A stretch of DNA of 64,000 nt from DASXMT01 sp963812965 (GTDB lineage: Bacteria; Actinomycetota; Acidimicrobiia; Acidimicrobiales; RAAP-2): assembly GCA_963812965.1 (NCBI GenBank), contig CAWEXG010000004.1, positions 1 through 64,000 on the forward strand, in the 5' to 3' direction. Under the pieces are notes generated by a model that ran no database searches, was not told the origin of the DNA, and saw nothing but the letters and a program-made list of their open reading frames with translations. Made by a program: the position numbers and the translations under genes. How positions within the stretch are numbered: the first letter of the stretch is position 1; each line of letters begins with the position of its first letter. Shown here in pieces: positions 37,801 to 51,450 of this stretch.

Positions 37801-40800
37801 TAACGCCGATCCCGCGGGCTTCACCCTGGCCAGCACCATCGACGATCTGAACTCCGACACGTTCGGCACCCTCACCTGTACCTACCTCTGCACGACGTGG
37901 ATCGATCAGTTCGCCGGTGCCATCGCCCTGTCTGGCAACGGTCTGACCGCCACCATCTCCGATAATCAGACCTACGCTGAGGTGGATAATCCGGTCGAGC
38001 AGACCAAAGATACGGTCGACCTCTATAAGGCCACCACCGTCGGTGAGTGGAGCTCTGGAGCCACCCAGGTCCTGACCGGTAGCGATGTGGCGAGCTCGTG
38101 GTCACAGGACGACACCTGTTCGCCACAGTTCTGCGAGCCTGAGGATTACGGCGGCGCCCTTTCGATCTCCGACGATGGCCAGACCGTCTTTGTGGGTGAT
38201 CCCACGCACGACAGCGGTCTGGGTTCGGTCTACGTGTACACCCCGGCGAGTGCCGGTAGCCCCTATAAGCAGGTGGCCGAGCTCACCTCGTCAGACGGTG
38301 ACGCCGTGGAGAACCTGGGCAGTTCGCTGGCCAATGCCGACGACGGCGCCGTGCTGTTGGCGGGGGCACCGGACTCGTCGAACTCCCCGCTCGTCAACTC
38401 GGGCGCAGCCGAACTGTTCACTGAGACGCCGGGGGGTTGGGTGGATGGCCAGCAGGCGTCGGATCTCACTGCCGACGACGCAGCCAACTGGAACCTGTTC
38501 GGTAACTCCGTGGGAATCTCCGCCGATGGCTCTGAGACACTGATCGGCTCACCAGGAGACGTGGAGTACACGGCCTACCCGGGCGGCTACGACGGTGAGG
38601 TCTACACCCTGGCCGGCGTCACGCCGACCTCGCTGTCCCTCTCTGTGCCCGATCTCACCGAGACGCCCACGGGATCCCTGGAGGGCACGACGGGCCAGTC
38701 AGCCACCCTGACGGCCACGGTCAGTCCCATTCCCAGCGGTGGGACGGTGGCCTTCAGTAGCCCCGGGGGAGTGATCGAGCCCTGCAGCGCCGTCCCGGTA
38801 GACCCGACCACCGGTGTGGCCGACTGCCCGATCACCTTGCCCGAGCAGAGCACCTTGAATCCCGTCACGTCGGATGACTCGCCGCTCACCTACAGCGCCA
38901 CCTATTCGGGGTCTGGAGTGTACGGCGCATCGGCGCCGGGCACCACCATGATCTCCGTGGTCTCTCCGTTGACCATCACGACCACATCCCTCCCCACCAT
39001 TACGGCCGGGGTGGCCCTCACCGCTGGCCAGGTGACCATGGCCGCAGCCGGGGGGGTAGGCAACCTGACGTGGTCGGTGGTCGACGACGATGACGGCACC
39101 GACAATTTACCGGCCAGTATGCAGCTGGCGCAGAACGGTACCTTCTCGGGTGAGATCCCGACTGCCGGCTCGTACACCTTCGACGTCGAGGTCACCGACA
39201 GCTCGCCGGTGCCCCAGAGCGCCATCGAGTCCTTGACCTGGGTGGTAGTGCCACCACCACCGACCGGTCCGCCAGCGCCCACCGTTACGTTGAACCCTCT
39301 GGTCTCGGCTACCTACGGCACCGCCACCACTGCCTCGGTGGTGGTGAGTGCGGCCGGGGGCAACCCCAAGGCAGGCGACGTTGTCACCGTGTCGGTCATG
39401 GGTGGCACCACCGTCGTGGCCACCTGCACGATCACCCTCCCGGGCGGAAGCAACGATTCGTCGCAATGCAGCCTGCCGGGAACGCTGGCGGCCGCCAGCT
39501 ACTCGGTGGTGGCCACGTTCCAGGGGGCGGGATCAGTGGTGGCCGGCGCCGATCCGGCCTATGCCACCACGGCCAGCTCACCACAGACTTTGGTGGTCGT
39601 TCCGAGTCCCACTGTCACCACCATCGCCCAGCTGACGCCCGTCGCCTTCGGTACGCCAGCCCTGATATCGGTCGGCGTCTCCTCGAGCGGCGGGTACACG
39701 GTCACGCCGCCGGCCGGCGACAAGGTAGCCGTAGCAGCCACCGCTTCGGGGGCCAGTATGCCCGCTGCTACCTGCACGGCCACCCTTTCGGGCGGTGGCA
39801 CCGACACCGGGTCCTGCAGTCTCGGTTCGAGCCTGGGTATCGGCAGCTACACCCTGAGCGCCACGTACTCGGGTGACACCAACTTCACCACCTCCACCAG
39901 CACCGGGACCCTCAGCGTGGAGTACGGCACCACCGTCACCATCACGGCCCCGACTGAAGGAGCGGCACTGACCGCCGGCGCCTCGGTCACCTACACGGCC
40001 ACCGTGGCCTCGTCGACGGCCCCGTCGTCCCCGACTGGCATCGTGACGTTCACATCGGGGACGACGGGGCTGTGCGTCGACAGCTCGCTGGTGGACGGCA
40101 CCGCCTCGTGTACCTCGAGTTCGGCGCCGGTTGGAAGCGATACGGTGACCGCTTCGTTCACCAGCTCCGCCGGGTTTGCACCTGCTTCGGGAACGACCAC
40201 GGTGACTGTGAGCATCGTCGCCCCAACCCCACCGCCGGGGGCCGTTGCTTCGGCCTCGGCGTCCGGTTCGGGGTACCCCTACCCCACCGCATCGGTGCCC
40301 GACATCACGGCCACCGGCTCAGGAGCCGGGGCGCTGACCGTAGCCAGCTACGGCACGCAACCCCTCGGGACGACGGCGGTGACGGGTGGCACTGGTGTCT
40401 TCTACGACGTGGCCATCGGCCCGGGCAGCACGTTCAACCCGCTCACCATCATGGTATGTGATCTCGGCACCAGTGGCAACGCTCTGGACTGGTGGAACGG
40501 TGGTGCCTGGCTGCCGTTCTCCAATGAAGTGGTGGACACTGGAGCCAACGCCGGCTGCGTGACGGCCACGGTGGACTCGGCCAGCTCCTTCAGCACGACC
40601 TCGCCTACCACCCAGGAGATGACCGGCACCCCCATCGCCGTCGTCGACGCCGCTACTGGGGACTTCTCGGTCGCCATCAACCCGAAGAACCAGAACCTGG
40701 GCCCGAACGACTCGGCCGGCTACAGCGTCACCGTCGGCTCGACGGGGGGATTCGCCGAACCAGTGGCCCTCACCGTCACCGGGTTGCCGAGCGGGGTGAC

Positions 40801-43800
40801 CGGTCGGTTCTCCCCGCCCACCGTCAATCCTGAGGGCGGATCGGTGATCTCCATCCTGACCCTGACCGCAGGATCGACCCTCACCTCGAGCGGAGGCAAC
40901 TTCACCGTCACCGGCACGTATGGCACCGGTCCCACAGCGGTGGTGCACTCGGCCGACGACGGCAGCGTGACCCTCAACTTCGAGCTGCAACCCACCTGCT
41001 ACGGCCAGATCGCCGGTGTGGTGACCGATGCCCAGACCAACCTGCCGGTGGCCGGAGCCACGGTGACCACCGACAACTATCCCCCGACCCAGGCCACCAC
41101 TCAGTCTGACGGCTCTTTCACCCTCACGAATGTCGAGCTCGGGGCCAATAACGGGACCACCAACACCGATGTGACGGTTACCGCGCGCGGCTACTTCACC
41201 TACGCCTCGAGTTCCTTCGTGGTCTCGTGTGGGCCGACGTCGACGGTCGATCCCGTGATCACCGAGATCGAAACCGGCAACTTGACCGGTCATATCTATT
41301 ACGGCACGACGAATCCGGCCGACCCGGGCGGTCCAGGCATCTCCACGGGGGTCCCACTTAGCGGGGCGGGAGTAACGATTGAGCAGTACGAACCTGCCAG
41401 CGGCACCGACCAACCGGCGGCCGACGAGTCGGCCGCTGACGGGAGTTATTCGTTCACCGACGTCCCTGACGGCCCGGCCAATGTACCGATCGAAGACCAA
41501 GTGTCGGCGCAGGGGCCGATGGTCAATCCTTCTGACGCTCCGCTCGGCTTCTGGTCGGCCAGCGCCGATCCCACCATCTCGGCCGGAACCACTTCGACGG
41601 CCGACATGGCGCTGGTACCCGTCTGTTCCGGGGGCACCATCACCGCCACGGTGTACTCCCAAGACACCGGACTCCCGCTCGACAACGCCACGGTGAGCGA
41701 CGGGTTAGGAGGGGAGGTGACGAATGCCAACGGCGTGGCCACCTTCACCAATCTTGAGCAGGGCTACAACAACAGTCCGAGGGCCTACGGGTTCAGCGCC
41801 GCCAACCAGGCCGACACCGGCTTTTCCCAGGGAGTGGTGGAGACCACACTCGAGGCCTGCGGCGACAGCTCGTCGGTGTCGCTCTACATCCATGTGCCGG
41901 TCAACAACTACGGCAACCTCACCGGGACGGTCACCAATTCGGTGAACAACCAGCCCATCCCGACGGCGATTGTCTCACTGGGGGATTGCGGGCAGGGCAC
42001 CGTCAGGCAGCCCAATGATCTCGGACAGTTCAGCGACAGCACCATCCTGATCGGCCAGGACACCTACACCTCCACCACTTGCTACATCTACGCGCAGGCC
42101 CCCGGCTACTACCCGACCCAAGACACCCCGGTGGTGATCTACGCCGGCCTGACCAGCACGGTGGCCCTCACGATGTTGCCCCAAGAGTCGGCCACCGTCA
42201 CCGGTACGGTGACCAACGAACTGACCGGAGCCCCGGTGCCCAACGTGACGGTGTCCGGCCCCCTCGGGACCACGACGAACGCTCTCGGGCAGTACACCGT
42301 TAGTGGGAACGACCTACTTGGCAACGACAACGCCTCGCAAACGGACCAGTTCTCCTTCTACCCACCTTCAACGGGTGTGCTCCAGAGTGGCAACGGCACC
42401 GTCAGCGTCACGGCGGGTCAGACCTCGGTGCTCAACATCGCCTTGTATCAAGCGTGTGGCCCGGCCACAGTGACCGGCACGGTCTACAACGCCTCCAACC
42501 AGGCTCCGATCTCTGGCGCTGCCGTGTCGTCAAGTGGTACGAACGCCGTCACCGACGCCAACGGCAATTTCTTGCTGCAGATCCCGACCCGATCGGTGAG
42601 CTTCGAAACTTACATCACGGCATCGGCTAACGGCTTCAACCCGAAGACCGAGTCGATCGAGATCTACTGCGGCGCCCACATCGTCCTCGACTTCGGCCAG
42701 AGCAGCAACGAGACGGGTACCCTGACCGGCACGGTGACCAACGCGGCCAACAATGCCGACGTCTCGGGGGCCACGGTCGAGGCCAACTGGGGAGCAGTCA
42801 CCACCACCAATTCGTCGGGCGTCTATACCTTCGACAACGTACCGCTCGGGAACAACAACGCCGCCGAGACCTGGGACGTGACCGTCGATCCACCGTCGGG
42901 ATCCCCGTTGCAACCGGAGATTCAGTCGATCAGCGTGCCCGGGAACACCACTACCATCCTCAATTTCGCCCTGGGGTACAACCGCGCCCCCTGTACCCAC
43001 GGCGAACAACCAGTCCTACGTCACCCCGGAGAACACCAAGCTCACGGTAGGCACAGCCACCGGCCTCCTCAATGGGGACACGGGTACGGATATCAGCGTT
43101 ACCGCCAACGGCGAACCGAAGGATTACGGGGATCTGACCGTCGAACCCGACGGGAGCTTCACCTACACCCCGGCCAACGACTTCTTGGGTACGGACACGT
43201 TCACCTACACCATCACCGACGAATACGGCGTCCAGGCCCAGGCCACCGTGTCGGTCCAGGTGGGTCCTGAAGCCCAGCCCCCGACCGACGTGGCCTACAC
43301 CGAGTCGGTCGATGCCGGCAGCACCCTCAATGTCAGTGCGGCCGATGGCCTGGCCTCCCAGGCCACGGGCAGCGGTTTCACCTTCACTGACTACTCGGCC
43401 CCCCAGGACGGCACGGCGACCGTCAACCCCGACGGCAGCTACAGCTATACGCCCAAGACCGATTACTCCGGGCACGACTACTTCCTCTACAAGCTGACCG
43501 ACGGCGTCGGCGAGACAGTGCTCCAGTACGTCGCGATCACTGTGGTCCCCCCGCCGGCCCCGACGGCCCAGAACATGTCCGTCACCACCTCCTATGACAC
43601 GGGACTCGACGAGTCAGCACCGGGGATCCTGGCCGGGTCGACAGGCACCGACCTCACCTACACCGGGGCCATCGGGCCGTCCCATGGCACCCTGGTGGTC
43701 AACGCCAACGGCAGCTACGTGTATACGCCCGACACCGGCTACTCGGGACCCGACTCCTTCGAGTACTTCCTCATAGACCCCTACGGACAGGGTGCCTATG

Positions 43801-46800
43801 CCACCGTGTCGATCACCGTCAATCCTCTCCAGCCCCCGACGGCGGCCGACTACACGGCGACCGTGGACTACAACACCCCGCTGACTGTGGACGCCACCCT
43901 GGGTCTGTTGGACAATGACACCGGGACGGGTATCACCGTCACCTCGTTCACCCCGACGGCCAGTGCAGTGACGGTGCCGGCGGGTAGCTCAGCCACCGGG
44001 GCCACCGCCCACGGCTCGGTGACGGTGTCTTCCAGCGGGTCCTACACCTACACGCCCACGTCGGGCTACGAAGGCCCCGACTCGTTCAGCTACACCGTCA
44101 CCGACGGCTACGCCGAGACGGCCACTGGCACGGTCACCTTGAACGTCCTACCGCCACCCCCGACGGCCCCGAACTACACCGAGACCACCCCATCTAAGAC
44201 GCCGTTGGTGGTGACGACCACCAACGGAGTGCTCTCCAAAGCTACCGGCACCGCGCTGGCGGCCACGCTCAAGACCACACCCCTCCACGGCAACCTCTCG
44301 TTCAGTGCCGACGGGAAGTACACCTACACCCCCTACGCCACCTTCACGGGCACCGACTCGTTTACCTACACCGCCACTGACGAGTACGGGCAGACGGCCT
44401 CGGGCACAGTGAACATCGACGTCACCGGATCTGAGACCGCTCCGGTAGCCAAGAACTACACCGAGACCACGCCCTTCAACACACCCTTCGTCTCGCCGGC
44501 TTCCGGCGTCCTGGCCAACGACACCGGCACTGGGATCACGGTAACGGGTCATACCGCCCCCTCTCACGGCACGGTGACCATCGCCAGTAACGGCAGCTAC
44601 ACCTACACCCCGAATAACAACTATGCCGGCACGGACTCGTTCACCTACACCATCACCGACTCGTTTAGTCAGACGGCGACAGCCACGGTCAACCTCACGG
44701 TCAGTCCACCGGCTGCCCCAGTAGCGAACAACGACACCGGCACCACCCCCTTCAACACACCACTGGTGGTCAGCGCAGCTGAGGGTGTTCTGGCCAACGA
44801 CACTGGCACCGGGATCACCGTGACGACTCACACCGCCCCTTCTCACGGCGACGGTGACCATCGCCAGTAACGGCAGCTACACCTACACCCCGAATACCAA
44901 CTACGCCGGCACGGACTCGTTCACCTACACCATCACCGACTCGGTTGGTCAGACGGCGACAGCCACGGTCAACCTCACCGTCGCACTTCCTGCAGCTCCA
45001 GTGGCGCCCGACTACAGCGAATCCACACCCTTCAACACCCCGCTGGTGATCTCGGGACCGGACGGCGTGCTCTCCAACGCGACGGGTACTTCCCTCAGCG
45101 TGACGTTGAATACCGGCCCAGCAGACGGCACGGTCGTGGTCAACGCCGACGGCAGCTACACCTACACGCCGAATACCGGGTTCACTGGTACAGACTCGTT
45201 TACCTATACCGTGACCGACCTCTTCGATCGCACTGCGACCGGCACTGTCACGATCGACGTCTCCGTCCCTGCCCCCCCAGTGGCGAACAACGACACCGGA
45301 ACCACCCCCTTCAACACACCACTGGTGGTCAGCGCAGCCGACGGGGTTCTGGCCAACGACACCGGCACCGGGATTACCGTGACGGCTCATACCGCCCCTT
45401 CTCACGGCACGGTGACTATCGCCAGTAACGGCAGCTACACCTACACCCCGAATACCAACTACGCCGGCACCGACTCGTTCACCTACACCATCACCGACTC
45501 GGTTGATCGGACAGCGACAGCCACGGTCAACCTCACGGTCAGCCCCCGGCTGCCCCGGTGGCGAACAACGACACCGGTACCACCCCCTTCAACACACCAC
45601 TGGTGGTCAGCGCAGCCGACGGGGTCCTGGCCAACGACACCGGCACCGGGATCACCGTGACGGGTCATACCGCCCCCTCCCACGGCACGGTGACCGTCAA
45701 CGCCGACGGTTCCTTCACCTATACGCCGAATAACAACTACGCGGGCACGGACTCGTTCACTTACACCATCACCGACTTGGTTGGTCAGACGGCGACAGCC
45801 ACGGTCAACCTCACCGTTGCACTTCCTGCAGCTCCAGCGGCGCCCGACTACAGCGAATCCACACCCTTCAACACCCCGCTGGTGATCTCGGGACCGGACG
45901 GCGTGCTCTCCAACGCGACAGGTACTTCCCTCAGCGCGACGTTGAATACCGGCCCAGCAGACGGCACGGTCGTGGTCAACGCCGACGGCGCTTACACCTA
46001 CACGCCGAATGCCAGCTACGCCGGCACGGACTCGTTCACCTATACCGTGACTGATCTCTTCGATCGCACGGCAACCGGTACCGTCACGATTGACATCTCC
46101 GCCCCGGGTGCCCCGACGGCGCCCGACTACAGCGAATCCACACCCTTCAACACCCCGCTGGTGATCTCGGGACCGGACGGGGTGCTCTCCAACGCCACGG
46201 GAACCGGTCTTACCCTGACCGCACAAAGTCCGGCTGCACACGGTACGGCGGCCCTCGATCTGAGCGACGGCTCCTACACCTACACGCCGAATACCAACTA
46301 CGCCGGCACGGACTCGTTCACTTACACGGTGACGGACCAGTTCCATCGAACGGCAATCGGTACCGTCACCATCTCAGTGCTGGCGCCGACACCGCCAACG
46401 GCAGCGAGCTACACCGAGTCGACGGCGGAGGGCACGACGCTGACGGTGGACGCCACCGATGGCGTGGCGTCCAAAGACACCGGCACCGGACTCACCTACG
46501 CACTCACCGACGACCCGCTGCACGGGACAGCGGTGGTCAATGCCGACGGCAGCTATACCTACACACCGGATGCCGACTACTCGGGAACGGACTCGTTCAC
46601 CTACACCGTCACTGATGCCGACAACCAGACGGCTTCGGCCGCACCGTCACCGTCACCGTCATCCCGTCCGCACCGCCCGTCGTGACTCAGGTGCTGCCGT
46701 CCGACGGACCTACCGCTGGTGGTACATCAATCGAGGTCATCGGGACCGGGTTCACCGGGGCCACCGAGGTGGAGTTCGGCAGCACAGACCTGTTCCTGGC

Positions 46801-47242
46801 TGGCGGTGCGCAGCCGGCGATCGCCACTGGGACGACTTCTCTCACCTTCACCCTGGTGTCCTCGACCTTGATCACCCTGAACGACCCTGCCGGCACCGGT
46901 GTGGTCGACGTGCGGGTCACTACCCCGGTCGCTACCAGTGCCATCACCGCTGCCGACCGGTTTACCTACAAGGCGCCCGCCACCACGCCGCCGACCACAA
47001 CCACCACGCCGCCGACCACCTCGACTACCACCACAACCCCTCCTGTCGTAGCGGTGGCTTTCCCGTCGACACCGGCCGGCCCCAGCTCCAGTTCCAGCTC
47101 TGGCCCCAGCTCGGGAGGACTGGCGTTTACCGGGCTCAATCTCGCCCCCCTGCTCTTTGGCAGCCTGATGTTTACCGGCTTGGGTGCCCTCCTCGTGATG
47201 GCCACCCGCCGCAATCGGAAGGGACGGCACGCCCGTCCTTAA
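34829..47242 (+). pseudogene. giant surface protein: metallopeptidase, FG-GAP, Ig-like, CarboxypepD_reg, VCBS-like repeats, LAxTG anchor (4 frameshifts)
   Basis: Reconstructed length ~4,130 residues. Order: basic N-terminus and secretion helix (about 45-72); zinc metallopeptidase-like domain with HEYGH (472-476) and a candidate third ligand Glu517 in WGEGFATFFA; FG-GAP-like propeller (about 780-1270, repeats such as GTSVGLSSDGKTSIVGAPG); several Ig-like domains (1270-2050); about seven carboxypeptidase-regulatory domains (2050-2720); 13 VCBS/cadherin-like repeats; an IPT/TIG domain (TQVLPSDGPTAGGTSIEVIG); a Thr/Pro linker; then LAFTG, a helix and a basic tail, a class E-type sortase signal. 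Single-base shifts near 42975, 44846, 45545 and 46640. The start codon is uncertain (TTG 34829 or GTG 34844). Likely wall-anchored adhesin/protease. Confidence 0.8.
42984..46680 (+). repeat. array of 13 VCBS/cadherin-like repeats
   Basis: Units of about 92-95 codons share DGSYTYTPNxNYAGTDSFTY and TPFNTPLVVSAADGVLANDT. Units 5-11 are nearly identical in DNA over long stretches, and two alternating subtypes occur (NDTGTTPFNTPLVVSAADGV and DYSESTPFNTPLVISGPDGV), which indicates recent internal duplication. Comparison of copies shows the 44846 shift is one extra G and the 45545 shift one missing C. Confidence 0.8.
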
Positions 47243-47243
47243 T

Positions 47244-47750
47244 TCAGCGGCGCTGGAGGATCCCTCGGATGTACGCCGCCTGGCCCACGTGCTGTAGGTC
47301 GTCGACGACCACGCTCACCAGCCGGACGCTCACAGTCACTGGTGGGTCCCAGCTTCGGTCCACCACCCGAGTGAGGTCGGTCTCCTCGAGGGAGCGCACG
47401 AAGGCCAACGTCTTTTCGTGAACGTCCTCGTAGTAGCCGAGTAGGGAGGGGGCCTCAGCAGTGACCAGTGCCACGGTGTCGGGGTCGTGACCGTAGCCGG
47501 TGTCCGACGTATCGAGAGGCAGAGCGAATCGCTCCTCCCATCCGTTCGCCGTCCATACCTGTTCGCTGCCGTCGAGCCCGGCGACGTGATCATCCTGTAT
47601 CCGGGTTAAGTGCCACACCAGCCAGGCGATGGAGTTGGACTCGCTGTCAGGACGGAATGCCAGCTCGTCAGGCGAAAGGCCGTTGACCGCGGGGTGCACG
47701 GCATCGCGTACCCTCTCGAAGGCGTCCACCAGTAGGTCGGTGCTCGTCAT
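47244..47750 (-). CDS. DinB-superfamily (mycothiol-transferase-like) protein
   Basis: 168-residue four-helix-bundle protein. Metal-ligand pattern: His in AWLVWHLTRIQDDH and in VVVDDLQHVGQAAYIRG. DinB-like proteins in actinobacteria often are mycothiol-dependent transferases or metal hydrolases. The specific reaction is unknown. It converges with the surface gene with one base between the stops. Confidence 0.75.
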   Translation of the reverse strand: MTSTDLLVDAFERVRDAVHPAVNGLSPDELAFRPDSESNSIAWLVWHLTRIQDDHVAGLDGSEQVWTANGWEERFALPLDTSDTGYGHDPDTVALVTAEAPSLLGYYEDVHEKTLAFVRSLEETDLTRVVDRSWDPPVTVSVRLVSVVVDDLQHVGQAAYIRGILQRR

Positions 47751-47981
47751 CGGTGTCCTCCTCTACCCGGCCTGATCAGCACGCTCTCCTACCACTCCGG
47801 TGAAGGCGTAGACCCGTCAGCCTAGCTTTTCGAGGCCTCAGAAGACCTTTTCGCCAGACCCTTCCGTCTTGTTCTCAACATCGCCAGTCTGCTCCTCCGA
47901 ATCAAACTTTCTCTTGGGCTCCCCGACCTGGTCTCAACCCAACTCTGCTCCTCCGGAACCCCGGTTCCGCCAAAAAAACGC

Positions 47982-48010
47982 TTGACAACCACAAGAACCT
48001 GGAGTTAGAT
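47982..48010 (+). promoter_or_regulatory. consensus promoter for the second surface gene
   Basis: -35 TTGACA (47982-47987), 17-bp spacer, -10 TTAGAT (48005-48010). Strong match to the primary-sigma consensus. It points to the secreted protein starting at about 48109. Confidence 0.65.
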
Positions 48011-48250
48011 GCCATCGCGACCAGTTTGGGAAACGAAGAGTGTGTACCATCTGATCGAGAAGCACGAAACACCAGATTTACCAACCAAGCGAAAGCAGGG
48101 GGATGTACATGTTCCGGGGACGTCGCAACACAGCAGTAACCCGCGATTTCCAGGCTGAGAATTCTCAATCTGGGAAAGTTCTCGCGGGGGGGGGTGGGGG
48201 AGTAACTCCCTAAGTTTTTCCCACGCAGAGTCACGCAAAATCTCACTTTG

Positions 48251-48275
48251 CCGGCGGCTTTGCCCGCCGGTTTTT
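48251..48275 (+). terminator. hairpin with T-tract within the leader/signal region
   Basis: CCGGCGG, a 6-base loop CTTTGC, CCGCCGG, then TTTTT. This has the form of a rho-independent terminator, but it overlaps codons of the signal peptide as I read them. It is either an attenuator in a long leader or a coincidence of coding sequence. Confidence 0.35.
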
Positions 48276-51200
48276 CGCGGCCGTAGCGGCAACGCTCCTG
48301 GTCGTGGGAGTGGTAGCCGGCTCGGTGGCCGGGATTGGGGTGGGTGCCGCCAGTGCGGCTACCCCGCTATCAGTGACCACGACCTCGCCACTGCCCTTGG
48401 CCCCGCTGAACACCCCCTACAGCACCACCCTGGCTGCAACTGGTGGCGACCGGGTCCTACACCTGGAGCGTTGCTCTCGGGCTCCACGTTGCCGAGCTGG
48501 CTGAGCCTGAATTCGTCGACCGGTGTGCTGTCGGGCACGCCGACGACGAACGCCACCGCCACGTTCGCCGTGACCGTCACCGACTCGGCCAGCCCAGCTG
48601 ACACGGCAACCTCGGGGCAGCTCACGCTCTATGCCGGCAATGGTGGCACCGAGCCGTTCTCGCTCAACATGACCTCGGGCAGCTGGACGGTGCTGTCGAC
48701 ACCGCCCGGGACCTCGCAGCCCTTCCCCGCCCAGACCACCACCACGCTCACTGGCACCGTGGCTCCGCTGACCGGTGCGATCACCGATGCAACGCTGAGC
48801 CTGCCGGTCCAGGACGGTGTGTGCAGCAAGGCGGCTGGGGGATGTACCAACTACCTCATGGACGAGGTCAACCCGGGCACGGCCACCGGTCGATCAACTC
48901 GAATGGTGACATCACGCTCAACGACAGCCTCTCCTACGAGCTCGACGTCACCACGCCGGTCACCGCCCAGTGCCTGTCGACCCCGATCAACATGATCTTC
49001 CAGTCCACTGCGCCCTACAACACCCGCACCAGTGGTGACGTGACGCTGGTGGCGTCCGGCTACAACATCCCCGACTTCACTGGCGTCCCAGGGACCGCGA
49101 CCCCAGAGAATCCGAAACTCCTGTGGCATAGCCCAGGGTGCCCAGGCAGCATAGGCGTCAACTATGGCGCCTACCCCTACGGGGTGGCAGGGAGCACCAA
49201 CAACAACACGACGCTCAACCTCCAGGGCACTGGTCTTCCCATCCCGCCACCACCGGGGAAGACCACCACGAACGTGCTGTCGGCCAGCCCTGCTAGCCCG
49301 CAGCTCACGGGAACGTCGGTCACGCTGACCGACACGATCAGCTCGGGCGGGAGCACGGCCACCGATGCCACGGGCAACGTCAACTTCATGGCCAACGGCA
49401 ACGTGATCGGCACCGTACCGGTCAGCAACGGAAGTCGCCACCTATACGACAACGACCTTGCCGAGCCAGACCAACCAGCTGACGGCGGTCTACTCCGGTG
49501 ACTTCAACTACTCCGGCAGCACCTCGCCAGCGGTGCCGTATGCCATCCAGCCACTGCCGTCGGTCACGCTGAACCTGCCCACCACGGTCGAGCTGTCGTC
49601 GCCGACCCCGACCCCGATGTCGGTCACCTTTACCAACCCAGGGACGGGTGCGGACTGGAGCAACGATCTCTACCTGCAACTGCGAGTTCCAGAATGGGGC
49701 CAATCGCTCCAGACCTCACCGTCAACTACCAGGACAGCGCCGGGAACTGGTGCCCGCTCATTTCCAACGGCGGCCAGAACTACTACTTCAGCGGCTTCGG
49801 CACCCCGCCGTGCGGCACGGAGACAACGGCGTTCTCGCTGGCTCCAGGACAGTCGCTCACCCTCAACCTGCAGGTGTCCATCGCCTACGACCCAACGAAC
49901 GGTACCGGCCCCGGACCGCAAGCTGGTCAAGGCGATCCTCTGGAACGGGAGCTGCACTGACCCAACGGACCCAGGCGACACGTGCAACCAATCTGACAGC
50001 CCGTTCAACTCCATCGCCCCGACGCCAGAGCGGGGCGCCCGAGGCCGTCGGCACGTACACCATGACCTATGGCGCACGGGCTGCCGGTGACGCTTGAGCA
50101 GATGCGCATTCCCACGACGCCGGTACCCGAGGGGTACTACGGTCTATCCCATCCGTCAGCATGTCGAGCCTGCGTCGAATCCCTACCCATCGCCGATCCG
50201 ACAGGCACAGTGACGTACCTGGTTGACGGAACGGTCGGTTGGTACGAGGGCCCTGGCCATACCTCACCGCCCAACGGAACAGTGGTAATCTACTTCTCCG
50301 ACGGCAGGATTGATCCCCGGTACCCACACGCTCACCATCGAGTACTCCGGTGACCCGATCTACGCTCCGAGCACCTACTCCCAGACGTTCACCGTGGCGC
50401 CACCAGCTCCCGGCACGCCGTTCGTCTGTGAGACTACCAATTCGACGTATCCAACGCTCAATGCGTCAGTGGTAGCCGTGGCCACGGTGCCGAGCCCGTG
50501 CACCGAGCGGATCGACCGTGCCGGTCAGTGCTCTCGATCTGACGCTGAACATCGACCCGGCCGGTGCGCCTTCTCGCCACCGGCGCTCCGGTGAGCAACG
50601 CCACTATCGGGCTCTCTCCGGGTGGGCGTCACCGTCACACCTCCGCGGCGACTCCGACGACCGCCAACGGGATCGACTCGGTGAGCTGGACCGGGCTTTC
50701 CGCAACGGTGCCCATCTCTGGCAGCTCGGGCTCGATCGTCCCCGTGGGCGTCTCTTCCCTCAGCTTCAATGGAGGCCGATAACATCGCTTATGCCTGCAA
50801 CCCGGCCGATCCGACAGCACCCGCCGTCGTGCAGCAGGTCACCGTGTCTGGCACGACGTTGACGACGAGCCCGACTAGTTCGGCCTCCGTCGGTGCACCA
50901 GTGACCCTGACCGCCACGGTCTATCCGACGCCTTCGGACTACCCTGGCGATCGCCATCATCGGCCAGGTGGACTTCTTCGACGGGACCACTGACATCGGA
51001 ACGGTCGAGTGTGCCGAGCATCGGGAATCCCGGTGCTGGCATCGCCACCCTCACCACAACCTCCCTGGCGCCTGGCGCACAGACGCTGACGGCAGTGTGG
51101 AGCGGCGGTCCGACACCGGCCCAAACATCTGCTCCGGTCACCTTCCAGAGTCGGCACCGCACCGACGGTCACCACCCAACCCACGAACCAGACGGCCAGT

Positions 51201-51450
51201 GCAGGAGCGACCACAACGTTCACTGCAGCCGCAACCGGTGATCCAACACCCACCGTCCAGTGGCAGGTGTCCAGCGAACGGAGGATCGACATGGTCCAAC
51301 ATCAGTGGTGCCACCTCTGACTCCTACACCACACCAGCTACTACAGCGTCTGACAACGGCAACCAGTACCAGGCCGTATTCAGCAACGGTGCAGGACCAG
51401 CTGTCACCACCAACCCCGCCACCCTCACAGTGCTGGCACCGTCGACCACC

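Noticed and set aside
40319..41662. 447-residue minus-strand frame
   Set aside because: Arg/Gly-rich antisense shadow of the carboxypeptidase-regulatory repeats.
42984..46680. CRISPR array
   Set aside because: The regular repeats are ~280-bp protein-coding VCBS-like units, not 25-40-bp repeats with unique spacers. No cas genes are visible.
48010..48250. Known riboswitch (c-di-GMP or c-di-AMP class)
   Set aside because: A few bases resemble a c-di-GMP-I core (GTCACGCAAA) but I could not fold a convincing aptamer. Kept only as a leader of interest.
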